From positions 268,657 through 332,656 of the forward strand of contig NZ_JAANNO010000001.1 of assembly GCF_011250645.1 (NCBI RefSeq): a DNA stretch of 64,000 nucleotides, read 5' to 3'. The number at the start of each line of letters is the position of its first letter. Positions within the stretch are counted from its first letter, which is position 1. Source of the stretch: Motilibacter aurantiacus (lineage in GTDB: Bacteria > Actinomycetota > Actinomycetes > Motilibacterales > Motilibacteraceae). Below, piece after piece: positions 26,344 through 34,611 of the stretch. The notes beneath the pieces were generated by a model that did not search any database, was not told the origin of the DNA, and worked only from the letters and a program-made list of their open reading frames with translations. The translations under genes were made by a program, and so were the position numbers.

Positions 26344-27447
26344 TCACCGTGCGGACGGAGCGGCGCCGAGCGCGGCGTACCCGGGCTTGATCACGTCCTC
26401 GATGAGGGCAAGGCGCTCGTCGAAGGGGATGAACGCGCTCTTCATCGCGTTGACCGTGAACCAGCGCAGGTCCTCCAGGCCGTAGCCGAACGCGTCGACC
26501 AGCAGGCCCATCTCCCGTGACAGGCAGGTGCGGCTCATCAGCCGGTTGTCCGTGTTGACCGTGACGCGGAAGCCCAGCCGGCGCAGCAGGCCGATCGGGT
26601 GCTCGGCCACCGACGGGACGGCGCCGGTCTGGACGTTCGACGACGGGCACATCTCCAACGGCACCCGGGTGTCCCTGACGTACGCCGCCAGCCGCCCGAG
26701 CTTGGGCGCGCCGTCCACGCCGACGGTCAGGTCGTCGACGATGCGCACACCGTGGCCGAGCCGGTCGGCCCCGCACCACTGCAGCGCCTCCCAGATGCTC
26801 GGCAGCCCGAAGGCCTCCCCGGCGTGGATCGTGAAGTGCGCGTTCTCGCGGCGCAGGTACTCGAAGGCGTCGAGGTGCCGGGTGGGCGGGAAGCCCGCCT
26901 CGGCCCCGGCGATGTCGAAGCCGACCACGCCCGCGTCCCGGTAGCGGACCGCCAGCTCGGCGATCTCGGAGCTGCGCGCCGCGTGACGCATCGCCGTGAG
27001 CAGCGTCCCGATGCGGATCTCCTGGCCGTTCGCCGCAGCCGACGCGCTGCCCCGCCGGAAGCCTTCGAGGACCGCCTCGACGACCGCTTCGAGGGCGAGC
27101 CCCTGCTCGACGTGGAGCTCGGGGGCGAAGCGGACCTCGGCGTAGACGATCCCGTCGGCGGCCAGGTCCTCCGCGCACTCGGCCGCCACCCGCTGCAGCG
27201 CCCGGACCGTCTGCATCACGCCGACGGTGTGCGCGAACGTCTCCAGGTAGCGCTCGAGCGAGCCGGACGAGGCCGCCTCGTGGAACCACGTCTCCAGCGT
27301 CGCCGGGTCGTCGGCCGGGAGCCGGTCGTACCCCGCCTCCCGGGCCAGGTCCAGCACGGTCGCCGGGCGCAGGCCGCCGTCGAGGTGGTCGTGGAGCAGC
27401 GCCTTCGGCGCCAGCCGGACCTGGTCGGGAGAGGGCGCTGTCGTCAC
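26344..27447 (-). CDS. add: Adenosine deaminase
   Basis: A 367-residue zinc hydrolase converting (deoxy)adenosine to (deoxy)inosine, the substrate of PunA. Zinc-binding HDH lies at 19-21 (LLHDHLDGG), followed by IHAGEAFG with the catalytic Glu and preceding His, [10 protein letters not shown], and NTDNRLM with the zinc Asp. Length and motifs match bacterial Add. GTG 27447 has a TACCGT box 8 bases upstream, which suggests a leaderless transcript. It is separate from the deoA-cdd operon here, although in M. tuberculosis add and deoA are adjacent. Confidence 0.94.
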   Translation of the reverse strand: MTTAPSPDQVRLAPKALLHDHLDGGLRPATVLDLAREAGYDRLPADDPATLETWFHEAASSGSLERYLETFAHTVGVMQTVRALQRVAAECAEDLAADGIVYAEVRFAPELHVEQGLALEAVVEAVLEGFRRGSASAAANGQEIRIGTLLTAMRHAARSSEIAELAVRYRDAGVVGFDIAGAEAGFPPTRHLDAFEYLRRENAHFTIHAGEAFGLPSIWEALQWCGADRLGHGVRIVDDLTVGVDGAPKLGRLAAYVRDTRVPLEMCPSSNVQTGAVPSVAEHPIGLLRRLGFRVTVNTDNRLMSRTCLSREMGLLVDAFGYGLEDLRWFTVNAMKSAFIPFDERLALIEDVIKPGYAALGAAPSAR

Positions 27448-27455
27448 AGCCGTCG

Positions 27456-27461
27456 ACGGTA
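27456..27461 (-). promoter_or_regulatory. -10 box of leaderless add
   Basis: TACCGT on the minus strand lies 8 bases before the GTG at 27447. No Shine-Dalgarno sequence is present. Confidence 0.4.
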
Positions 27462-27469
27462 GGCGCTCG

Positions 27470-27823
27470 TCAGTCCTCGCGGTGCACGAGCCCCGGCCCG
27501 AACGCCGGCAGGCACACGGCGACGTACTCCGCGCCCTCCGGGCCGACCGAGTAGCGGACCCGCTCCCCCGCCCGGGTCAGCACGGCCTGGCCGGCCGACA
27601 CGGACATGCGGCCGCTGTCGTGGTCGACGAGCACCGAGCCGCTGAGCACGAGCGTGACCTCGTCGAACTCGGGGGTCTGGGCCGGCTCCTCCCAGCCGGC
27701 GGGGGCGCGCATGTGAGCGACGGACACCTGCTCGGTGCCGGTGCGCACCCGCCCGACGTACTCGTCGATCTGCTTGCCCCCGGGCACGGGGATGCGCTCG
27801 GGCGCCTCGATGAGCTGCGGCAT
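27470..27823 (-). CDS. Small cupin-domain protein
   Basis: A 117-residue single-domain cupin. [17 protein letters not shown] forms the first cupin motif, although the usual His-x-His metal pair is replaced (PEFDEV). [17 protein letters not shown] forms the second. Loss of the His ligands makes a sensor or isomerase-like role more likely than an oxygenase, but I cannot assign one. It begins 4 bases after the stop of the membrane protein gene, so they share an operon. Confidence 0.78.
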   Translation of the reverse strand: MPQLIEAPERIPVPGGKQIDEYVGRVRTGTEQVSVAHMRAPAGWEEPAQTPEFDEVTLVLSGSVLVDHDSGRMSVSAGQAVLTRAGERVRYSVGPEGAEYVAVCLPAFGPGLVHRED

Positions 27824-27827
27824 GCGG

Positions 27828-28427
27828 TCAGCGTCGCATACCGCGGGAGGCCGGAGGCCGCGGCCCGGTCCCGGCTGCCGAGCCTGCGCCACCCCAGCCG
27901 TTCGCCCGCGCCGTGGTCCACCCGGCCACCGCGAGCAGCACCGCCCCGGGCACGACTCCGCCGACGACCTCGACCGCCTGCTGCCGGGAGCCCAGGGCGG
28001 CGAGCCCCAGCCCCGCGAGGCCGCAGGCCGACAGCACGACGGCGAGCCCGACGAACACCCGCTGCCGCCACACGACGGCGAGCCCGAGGAAGTGCGCTCC
28101 CACGACGAAGGACACCCACGCCACGCCCGCGTCGGGGGTGTCGAGGGGCCCGTTGAGCACCGCGAGCCCGCCCCACAGCGCGACCGCCTCCCCCGCCACC
28201 ACGGCCCAGTAGCCCCGGCCGAACCCGCCTTGCGGAGCCGGCCCGGAGGGCGGGTGCACGTCCTTGCCGCCATGGGCGAACGCGGCGAGCAGGACGGCGA
28301 GGAACACCAGGCCGGCGCCGGCCCGCAGCCCCGTCGCCGCGACCCCGGGGAGCCCGCCGGTGTTGAGGAGCACGAAGAGCAGCCCGAAGGCGGCGCCGAT
28401 CAGCGAGCCGAGCTTGGCCGGGGACAC
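27828..28427 (-). CDS. Small polytopic membrane protein of unknown function
   Basis: A 199-residue protein with about six hydrophobic segments (GAAFGLLFVLLN, AGLVFLAVLLAAF, YWAVVAGEAVALWGGLAVL, VSFVVGAHFLGLAVV, FVGLAVVLSACGLAGLGLAAL, VVPGAVLLAVAGW). I do not recognise a named family. GTG 28427 is chosen because GGAGG lies just upstream and the first segment follows. It is the first gene of a two-gene operon with the cupin. Confidence 0.7.
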   Translation of the reverse strand: MSPAKLGSLIGAAFGLLFVLLNTGGLPGVAATGLRAGAGLVFLAVLLAAFAHGGKDVHPPSGPAPQGGFGRGYWAVVAGEAVALWGGLAVLNGPLDTPDAGVAWVSFVVGAHFLGLAVVWRQRVFVGLAVVLSACGLAGLGLAALGSRQQAVEVVGGVVPGAVLLAVAGWTTARANGWGGAGSAAGTGPRPPASRGMRR

Positions 28428-28464
28428 GGACGGGGCCTCCTGGCGTACGGCGGCGGGACAGGGG

Positions 28465-28483
28465 CGGGCGCTTCGGGCGCCCG
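28465..28483 (-). terminator. Hairpin terminator after the GGDEF-EAL gene
   Basis: A 7-bp GC stem with the stable loop TTCGG (CGGGCGC at 28465-28471 and GCGCCCG at 28477-28483) sits 22 bases beyond the stop at 28505 and before the next gene's ribosome-binding site. Confidence 0.5.
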
Positions 28484-28504
28484 GGGACCGGCGCGGGCCG
28501 GCGG

Positions 28505-31012
28505 TCAGTGCTCCCGGAGCCAGCCCTCGACCTGCGCGCCGGGCATCGGCCGGGCCAACGCCCAGCCCTGCACCAGGTCGCAGTCGAGTGTCTCCAGGAC
28601 CTCCCAGGCCTGCTCGCTCTCGACGCCCTCGGCCACGACGCGCAGCCCGAGCGCGCGGGCCATCTGCGTCACCGCGCGCACGACGGCGGCGTCGGCCCGC
28701 GAGCTCTCCAGGTGCTGGACGAACGAGCGGTCGACCTTCACCTCGCTGACCGGAAGGCGGCGCAGCTGGGCCAGCGAGGAGTAGCCGGTGCCGAAGTCGT
28801 CGACCGAGAGCGTCACGCCGAGGTCGACCAGGCCGCGCAGGACCTTCATCGCCCGGTCGGCGTCGGCCATCAGGGAGCTCTCGGTGATCTCCAGGACGAG
28901 TGCCTCGGCCGGCACCCGCGCCTGGGTCAGGGCGTGGTGCACCAGGTGGACGAACCCGTCGTCGCTCAGGCTGCGCGCCGAGACGTTCACCGCGACGGCG
29001 AGGTCGCGCCCGTGCTCCCGCCACCCGGCCAGGTCGTGCAGCGCCGAGCGCAGCACGAAGTCGGTCAGCCCGCCGATGACGCCGGTGCGCTCGGCCAGCG
29101 GGATGAACTCGTCCGGCGGGACGCGCCCCCAGACCGGGTGCTGCCAGCGCAGCAGCGCCTCGAAGGCCCGGACCCGGCGGTCGTGCGCCCCCGCCTGCGG
29201 CTGGTAGTGCACCTCCAGCTCGCCGCGCACGACGGCGCGCGCCACGTCGGCTGCGAGCGCCAGCCGCCGCGGGCCGGCCTCCTCGTCGGCAGCCTGGTAG
29301 CGCCGGGTCTGCCGCTGGGCGAACTTGGCCTGGTGCAGCGCGATCTCGGCGTGCCGGAGCAGCTCGGCCCCGGAGGACCCGTCGTCAGGGCACATGGCGT
29401 AGCCCGCGGTGGCGCTGACCGGCAGCTCGTAGTCCCCGAGGTCGAGAGCCGCGGCGAGCGCGGCCAGGACGCCGAAGACCGCCCCCTCGGGGTTCTCCCC
29501 CTCGACCCAGGGCAGCGCCACGGCGAACTCGTCGCTGCCGACGCGGGCGACCGGGGCAGGCTCGCTCACCAGGGCACGGACGCGGCGGGCGACGGCCACG
29601 AGGACCTGGTCGCCGACGTCGTGCCCGAGCGCCGCGTTGACCTCGCCGAACCGGTCGATGTCGAGCAGCACGACGACGAGCGGCCGGCCGCCGGACGCCG
29701 CAGCACCGTCCACCTGCGCGGTGAAGGAGGCGCGGTTGGGCAGCCCGGTGAGGGCGTCGGTGAGCGCCGCGCGCTCACGCTCGGCGGCGGCGGTGCGGAT
29801 ACGGCGTACGAGGTCGGCGTTGCGCAGCGCGATGCCGGCCTGGCCGGCCAGCGACTCCAGCAGCTGCAGGTCGTGCTCGTCGAACGTCGACACCCGGTCG
29901 ACCCGGCCGGCGACGACGAGCGCGCCCGTGACGGTGCCGCCCGCGCGCACCGGCACCGACAGCCCGTCGCGATACCCGTCGGCCACGCCGTCGCCCGGAT
30001 GCGCGCGGTTGCGCGGGCGCAGGACCGGCCGGCCCTCCAGCGCGCGTGACCACCAGGGGCCCGCCACGATCGCCGCGTCCCCCGTCACCCGCTGGAAGCT
30101 GGGGTCCTGCACGACGAGCGCGCCGCCGTCGGCCCGCAGCAGCTCCTTGGCCTGCGCCACGACCGTGTCCGGGACCGACTCGTCCTGCAGCGCGGAGTCC
30201 ACCGCCCGGGTGAAGTGGTGCAGCGACTCCAGCCGCTCGTGCCGCTGGCGAAGCGCGTGCTGGGAACGGAAGACCAGCACGACGGCCAGCACCAGCGGCG
30301 CGAGCAGCAGCAGCGCCGCGGACTGCACGTCGACCTGGCGGACCGTCAGCAGGCCGGTGCAGGTGACGACCAGCGTGACGAGGACCGCGAGCGGAAGGGT
30401 CCGGGCCAGCCCCAGCGCGGGCTCGTGCCCACCCTGCAGCGCGATCACCACCGACAGCAGGACGGCGAGCGCCACGACGGCGACCGTGGTCCCGAGGAGC
30501 ACGGCCACCCAGCTGTGCGGCTCGAGCGAGGACGCGTCCGGGTCCAGCGCGCGGGTGACGACGACGGCCAGCGTCGTCTGCAGCGCCGCGCCGGTCAGGT
30601 TGACGAAGAGCATCAGCGGGCGCTGCCGCTGCACCAGCAGCAGCGCCGCCCCGGTCCCCACGAGCCGGGCGAGCAGCAGCTCCTGCGGGGTGGTCAGGAG
30701 CAGCCCGAGGACCAGGGGGATCTCGGTCAGCGAGAGCCCCTGCGCGTGGCGGCCGATGACGATGTCGGCGTAGAGCAGCTCGGTCGCCGCGAACAGCCCG
30801 GCGAGCAGCACCCACGAGATCCGGACGCGCTCGGGCGCCTCCGACGGCACCGCGCCCGTCGCCCAGGCCACCGCCAGGGCGAGGGCAACGACCCCCGCGA
30901 GCGCCCAGACCGGGCCGGTACGCGGGTCGCCGGCCCCCTCACCTCGCACCCCGGGACGGCCGAGCGCGCCGTGGCGCGAACGGCTCGTCACGGTGGTGCG
31001 TATCCGGTTCAC
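28505..31012 (-). CDS. Membrane GAF-GGDEF-EAL protein, probably a c-di-GMP phosphodiesterase
   Basis: An 835-residue protein. About 6-7 membrane segments lie in 35-260, a GAF domain at about 275-430, GGDEF at about 440-570 and EAL at about 590-830. The cyclase motif is GSDEF (near 492) instead of GGDEF, and no RxxD I-site precedes it, so cyclase activity is doubtful; a degenerate GGDEF often serves as a GTP-binding switch for EAL. The phosphodiesterase side looks complete (FEALLRW near 619, VNVSARSL, DDFGTGY, KVDRSF, VAEGVE). A GTG start at 31012 is used; no strong Shine-Dalgarno sequence is seen. The next gene downstream is the membrane/cupin pair. Confidence 0.9.
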   Translation of the reverse strand: MNRIRTTVTSRSRHGALGRPGVRGEGAGDPRTGPVWALAGVVALALAVAWATGAVPSEAPERVRISWVLLAGLFAATELLYADIVIGRHAQGLSLTEIPLVLGLLLTTPQELLLARLVGTGAALLLVQRQRPLMLFVNLTGAALQTTLAVVVTRALDPDASSLEPHSWVAVLLGTTVAVVALAVLLSVVIALQGGHEPALGLARTLPLAVLVTLVVTCTGLLTVRQVDVQSAALLLLAPLVLAVVLVFRSQHALRQRHERLESLHHFTRAVDSALQDESVPDTVVAQAKELLRADGGALVVQDPSFQRVTGDAAIVAGPWWSRALEGRPVLRPRNRAHPGDGVADGYRDGLSVPVRAGGTVTGALVVAGRVDRVSTFDEHDLQLLESLAGQAGIALRNADLVRRIRTAAAERERAALTDALTGLPNRASFTAQVDGAAASGGRPLVVVLLDIDRFGEVNAALGHDVGDQVLVAVARRVRALVSEPAPVARVGSDEFAVALPWVEGENPEGAVFGVLAALAAALDLGDYELPVSATAGYAMCPDDGSSGAELLRHAEIALHQAKFAQRQTRRYQAADEEAGPRRLALAADVARAVVRGELEVHYQPQAGAHDRRVRAFEALLRWQHPVWGRVPPDEFIPLAERTGVIGGLTDFVLRSALHDLAGWREHGRDLAVAVNVSARSLSDDGFVHLVHHALTQARVPAEALVLEITESSLMADADRAMKVLRGLVDLGVTLSVDDFGTGYSSLAQLRRLPVSEVKVDRSFVQHLESSRADAAVVRAVTQMARALGLRVVAEGVESEQAWEVLETLDCDLVQGWALARPMPGAQVEGWLREH

Positions 31013-31094
31013 TACGGAGAGGATTGCACTAACCCGCCGGGATGATGTCGCCGACCGCCTGCTCGCCCGCTGTGAGTTCGTGCAATGGCCGGGC

Positions 31095-32660
31095 TCAGCG
31101 CCAGGTCAGGCCACGCCACGTCAGCCCGCGCCAGGTCAGCCCGCGCCAGGTCAGCCCGCGCCAGGTCAGGCCGCGCCAGGTCAGGCCGCGCCACGTCAGG
31201 CCGCGCCACGTCAGCCCACGCCACGTCAGCCCCTCGAGGGTGACGTCGCCGGCCGTGTCCCACGTGGTGCCCGCCGCGGAGGCCGCGGCCCAGGACGTGC
31301 CGTCCCAGCTGCGCCCGAACACGTCGACCTCGCCCTGCAGCACGTTGCCGTCGGCGTCGACGAGGTGCTCGCCGCCACGGGCCAGCTCGATGCTGCCGGT
31401 GCCGGTGGCCGCTGCGAAGGCCTGCACCGTGGCCGGGGTGCGCAGCGCGAGGCTGCCCGCGACGTCGAGGGCCCCCGGGACGCCCGCCGTCCGTGCGGCG
31501 ACGGGAAGCCGGTCCGCGCCGTCGACGAGCAGGGCCTTGACCTGGTCCGGGGTGAGCTCGGGACGGGCCTGCAGCAGCAGGGCGGCAGCGCCGCTGACGA
31601 CGGCGGCGGCCTGGGAGGTCCCGGTCCCGCGCAGGAAGCGCGGCGGGATGCCGTTCACCGGGGCGGCCGCGTCGAGCGTCGACCCGGGCACGCGCAGGCC
31701 GGCCACGGCCCGGCCGGGGGCGAGCAGGTCCGGCCGGCGCTCGGGCGTGCCGGCGTTGCTGAACGCCGCCATGGTGTCGTCGCCCGGCTGCTCGGTGCCC
31801 TGGTCGTCCGTCGCGCCGACCGCGATGACGTACGGGTCGATCGCCGGGTTGAGCAGCGGCGTGGCGCCACCGTCGTTGCCGGCCGAGGCGACGACGACGA
31901 TGCCCGCCCGCCAGGCGTGCTCGGCGGCGGCGGCCAGCGGGTCGAGCAGCCGCGACTGGCGCAGCTCGCGGCCGAGGGAGAGGTTGAGGACGCGCAGGTT
32001 CAGGCCCGGGTCGTCGCGGTGCGCCACGGCCCAGTCCAGGGCGGCGATCACCTGCGTGACGTCGGCGGCGCCGTCGCGCCCGGCGACCTTGAGGTTGACC
32101 AGGTGGGCGTCGGGGGCGATGCCCACGACGGCGTCGCCGTCGCCCTCCTTGCCCGCCCGCACCTCGGGGTCGCGGGCCGCGATGATGCCGGCCACGTGCG
32201 TGCCGTGCCCGAACGTGTCGAGCCCGGCAGGGACGCCGGCGCCGGCCTCGAACGACAGGTCGAGGGCGTTCACGATCTTGCCGGGGGCGTCGAGGCCGCG
32301 CACCGGGGCGATACCCGTGTCGATCACGCCGACGCCCACGCCGAGGCCCGTGACCCGGCGGCCGGCCGGGTCGAGCCGCTTCCACGCCCTGGGTGCCTCC
32401 ACCGTCCGGGCGATGCGCCCGAGCGAGCCGGCCGCGCGGCCGTCCCAGGCCTCCCCGAGGAAGTCCACGCGCCCCTGCCCGGCCCCGCGCGGTGCATCGG
32501 CGGAGCGCTGGGCCCCACCGGGCGCGGCGGTCACGGGGACGGCGGCGTCCGGTGCGGCCGGCAGCGCGGCGGCCTCGGCGGCCGGCGCCACGGGGGCCAG
32601 CACGGCCGCCCCCACCAGGACGTGCAGGTATCGCGCGGTGCGACGAGTAGCGATGTTCAC
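31095..32660 (-). CDS. Secreted subtilisin-like protease with nine GLTWR repeats
   Basis: A 521-residue S8 protease with signal peptide (about 1-31), a prodomain-like segment, and a catalytic domain at about 100-400 with Asp114 (VGVIDTG), His152 (FGHGTHVAG), Asn262 (AGNDG) and Ser349 (GTGTSQAA). After a small beta domain and a Trp-rich bridge (SWDGTSW, TTWDTAGD), the protein ends in nine exact copies of GLTWR (477-521), the stop following the last one. The repeat register R-G-L-T-W resembles pentapeptide-repeat proteins with central Leu, or a Trp-rich surface-binding tail. It has its own promoter with TATAAG at 32717-32722. Confidence 0.9.
   Translation of the reverse strand: MNIATRRTARYLHVLVGAAVLAPVAPAAEAAALPAAPDAAVPVTAAPGGAQRSADAPRGAGQGRVDFLGEAWDGRAAGSLGRIARTVEAPRAWKRLDPAGRRVTGLGVGVGVIDTGIAPVRGLDAPGKIVNALDLSFEAGAGVPAGLDTFGHGTHVAGIIAARDPEVRAGKEGDGDAVVGIAPDAHLVNLKVAGRDGAADVTQVIAALDWAVAHRDDPGLNLRVLNLSLGRELRQSRLLDPLAAAAEHAWRAGIVVVASAGNDGGATPLLNPAIDPYVIAVGATDDQGTEQPGDDTMAAFSNAGTPERRPDLLAPGRAVAGLRVPGSTLDAAAPVNGIPPRFLRGTGTSQAAAVVSGAAALLLQARPELTPDQVKALLVDGADRLPVAARTAGVPGALDVAGSLALRTPATVQAFAAATGTGSIELARGGEHLVDADGNVLQGEVDVFGRSWDGTSWAAASAAGTTWDTAGDVTLEGLTWRGLTWRGLTWRGLTWRGLTWRGLTWRGLTWRGLTWRGLTWR
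31098..31232 (-). repeat. Nine tandem 15-base coding repeats (GLTWR)
   Basis: Nine direct units of 15 bases encode GLTWR in the end of the S8 protease gene. The units differ only at synonymous sites: the third base of Gly, the Thr codon and the Arg codon vary among copies while the protein sequence stays identical. Selection has therefore kept the peptide after the DNA copies drifted. Confidence 0.95.
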
Positions 32661-32716
32661 GGTCCCCCCAGGGATCAGGTCTTCCGCCTGATACGTCGTG
32701 AGGAGAAGGGCCCCGC

Positions 32717-32722
32717 CTTATA
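32717..32722 (-). promoter_or_regulatory. -10 box of the GLTWR-repeat protease gene
   Basis: TATAAG on the minus strand lies 57 bases before the ATG at 32660; the -35 region is not clear. Upstream (32745-32800) there are direct repeats of CGTACGA and of TAGTGC that could bind a regulator. Confidence 0.35.
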
Positions 32723-32839
32723 CCGCAAACGAGTGCACGTGTGTAGTGCGACTGGGCCCGTACGAATCAGGCGTACGACACCCTAGTGCTACATACCGTG
32801 CATGATTCGTTGCGCAGCGCTACTCGGACGGGTGCTTTC

Positions 32840-34183
32840 TCAGCCGAGCGAGCTCCCGTCGGCCGCGAAGCGTCCGAGGACCACGGGCCCGGGTGACCCG
32901 TCCGCCCTGCCCTGCCCGGACGGGGCCACGGTGACGGCCCCCTCCAGCGCCTCGATCGCGCGCCCGAACCGCTCGGGGGTGTCGGTGTGCAGGGTGAGCA
33001 ACGGCTCCCCCGCCCGCACCTGCTCGCCCGGCTTGGCGTGCAGCTCGACCCCGGCGCCGGCCTGCACCGCGTCCTCGCGCCGGGCGCGCCCGGCCCCGAG
33101 CCGCCAGGCCGCCACCCCCACCGCGTACGCGTCCAGCGCCAGGAGGGCCCCGTCCGCCGGGGCAGGAACCACGTGCGTCTCGCGCGCGGCCGGCAGCGGG
33201 GCGTCGGGGTCCCCGCCCTGGGCGGCGATCATGCGCCGCCAGGCGTCCATCGCGCTGCCGTCGCGCAGCTTGTCGGCCGGGTCCGGCCCGTCCATGCCAG
33301 CCGCGGCGAGCATCTCCCGGGCCAGCGCGACCGTCAGCTCGACGACGTCGGCCGGGCCACCACCGGCGAGCACCTCGAGCGACTCGCGGACCTCGAGGGC
33401 GTTGCCGGCGGTCAGGCCCAGCGGGGTGGACATGTCGGTGACCAGCGCGACCGTCGTCACGCCGGCGTCGGTGCCGAGGTCGACCATGGTCCGGGCCAGC
33501 TCCTGCGCCGACTCCAGGGTCTTCATGAAGGCGCCGGAGCCGACCTTGACGTCGAGGACGAGCGCCCCGGTGCCCTCGGCGATCTTCTTGCTCATGATCG
33601 AGCTGGCGATGAGCGGGATCGACTCCACCGTGCCGGTGACGTCGCGCAGCGCGTAGAGCAGCCGGTCGGCGGGTGCCAGCCGCTCGGTGGCCGCGCAGAT
33701 GACCGCGCCGAGGTCGCGCAGCTGCCCCCGGATCTCCTCCAACGACAGCGAGGCGCGCCAGCCCGGGATGGCCTCGAGCTTGTCCAGCGTCCCGCCGGTG
33801 TGGCCGAGGCCCCGACCGGACAGCTGCGGGACCGCAGCGCCGCACGCCGCCACGAGCGGGGCGAGCGGCAGGGTGATCTTGTCCCCGACCCCCCCGGTGG
33901 AGTGCTTGTCGACCGTCGGCCGGCCGAGGTCGCCGAAGGACAGCCGGTCCCCGCTCTCGATCATCGCCGAGGTCCAGCGCGCGATCTCCGGCCGGCTCAT
34001 GCCGCGCAGCAGGATGGCCATGAGCAGCGCCGACATCTGCTCGTGGGCGACGTCGCCACGGGTGTAGGCGTCGATCACCCAGTCGATCTGGGCGTCGGAC
34101 AGGGCGTGGCCGTCGCGCTTCGCGCGGATGACGTCGACCGCGTCGAAGGCCACCCGGGACGTGAGGTCGGAGGCGGCGGTCAT
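32840..34183 (-). CDS. deoA: Thymidine phosphorylase
   Basis: A 447-residue enzyme that splits thymidine and deoxyuridine with phosphate into base and deoxyribose-1-phosphate. The phosphate-binding motif DKHSTGGVGDK and the family signature region SGRGLGHTGGTLDK are present; SKKIAEG and KVGSGAFMK line the active site. Length is standard. ATG 34183 overlaps the stop of cdd as ATGA. It is the last gene of the nucleoside operon; its product enters the phosphomutase/DeoC route. Confidence 0.94.
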   Translation of the reverse strand: MTAASDLTSRVAFDAVDVIRAKRDGHALSDAQIDWVIDAYTRGDVAHEQMSALLMAILLRGMSRPEIARWTSAMIESGDRLSFGDLGRPTVDKHSTGGVGDKITLPLAPLVAACGAAVPQLSGRGLGHTGGTLDKLEAIPGWRASLSLEEIRGQLRDLGAVICAATERLAPADRLLYALRDVTGTVESIPLIASSIMSKKIAEGTGALVLDVKVGSGAFMKTLESAQELARTMVDLGTDAGVTTVALVTDMSTPLGLTAGNALEVRESLEVLAGGGPADVVELTVALAREMLAAAGMDGPDPADKLRDGSAMDAWRRMIAAQGGDPDAPLPAARETHVVPAPADGALLALDAYAVGVAAWRLGAGRARREDAVQAGAGVELHAKPGEQVRAGEPLLTLHTDTPERFGRAIEALEGAVTVAPSGQGRADGSPGPVVLGRFAADGSSLG

Positions 34184-34611
34184 GCCTGCGTCCCCCGCGA
34201 CGCCTCCCACTCGGCGCGCAGGTCCGCGTCGTCGAAGCCGTACGGGAGGATGCCGTCGATCGTGTACTCGCCGCTCTCGAGCAGGATCCGGCAGCTGCGG
34301 CCGCCGGCCTCCAGCAACAGCTGCCGGCAGCGGCCGCAGGGCGAGAGCAGCTGCCCGTGCCCGCCGACCGCGACGACCGCGACGAGCCGGCCGCCGCCGG
34401 AGTTGTGCAACGCCGTCACGAGCCCGCACTCGGCGCAGAGCCCGACGCCGTACGACGCGTTCTCCACGTTGCACCCGCTGACGACCCGCCCGTCGTCGAC
34501 CAGGCCGGCGGCGCCGACGGGGAAGCGCGAGTACGGCGCGTAGGCACGGCCGGCCGCCTGCACCGCTGCGGCGCGCAGCGCGTCCCAGTCGACCGGAGGG
34601 GTGTCGCTCAT
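34180..34611 (-). CDS. cdd: Cytidine deaminase
   Basis: A 143-residue zinc enzyme turning (deoxy)cytidine into (deoxy)uridine, the substrate of deoA. Zinc ligands and the catalytic Glu are in CAECG and in PCGRCRQ, and the substrate loop has NVENASYG. This is the short homotetrameric type. It overlaps the genes on both sides by 4 bases (ATGA), so it is translated as part of the transport-catabolism operon. Confidence 0.95.
   Translation of the reverse strand: MSDTPPVDWDALRAAAVQAAGRAYAPYSRFPVGAAGLVDDGRVVSGCNVENASYGVGLCAECGLVTALHNSGGGRLVAVVAVGGHGQLLSPCGRCRQLLLEAGGRSCRILLESGEYTIDGILPYGFDDADLRAEWEASRGTQA

Noticed and set aside
31098..31232. CRISPR-like array of 15-base repeats
   Set aside because: Repeats are contiguous, have no spacers and lie in frame in a protease gene, coding for GLTWR.
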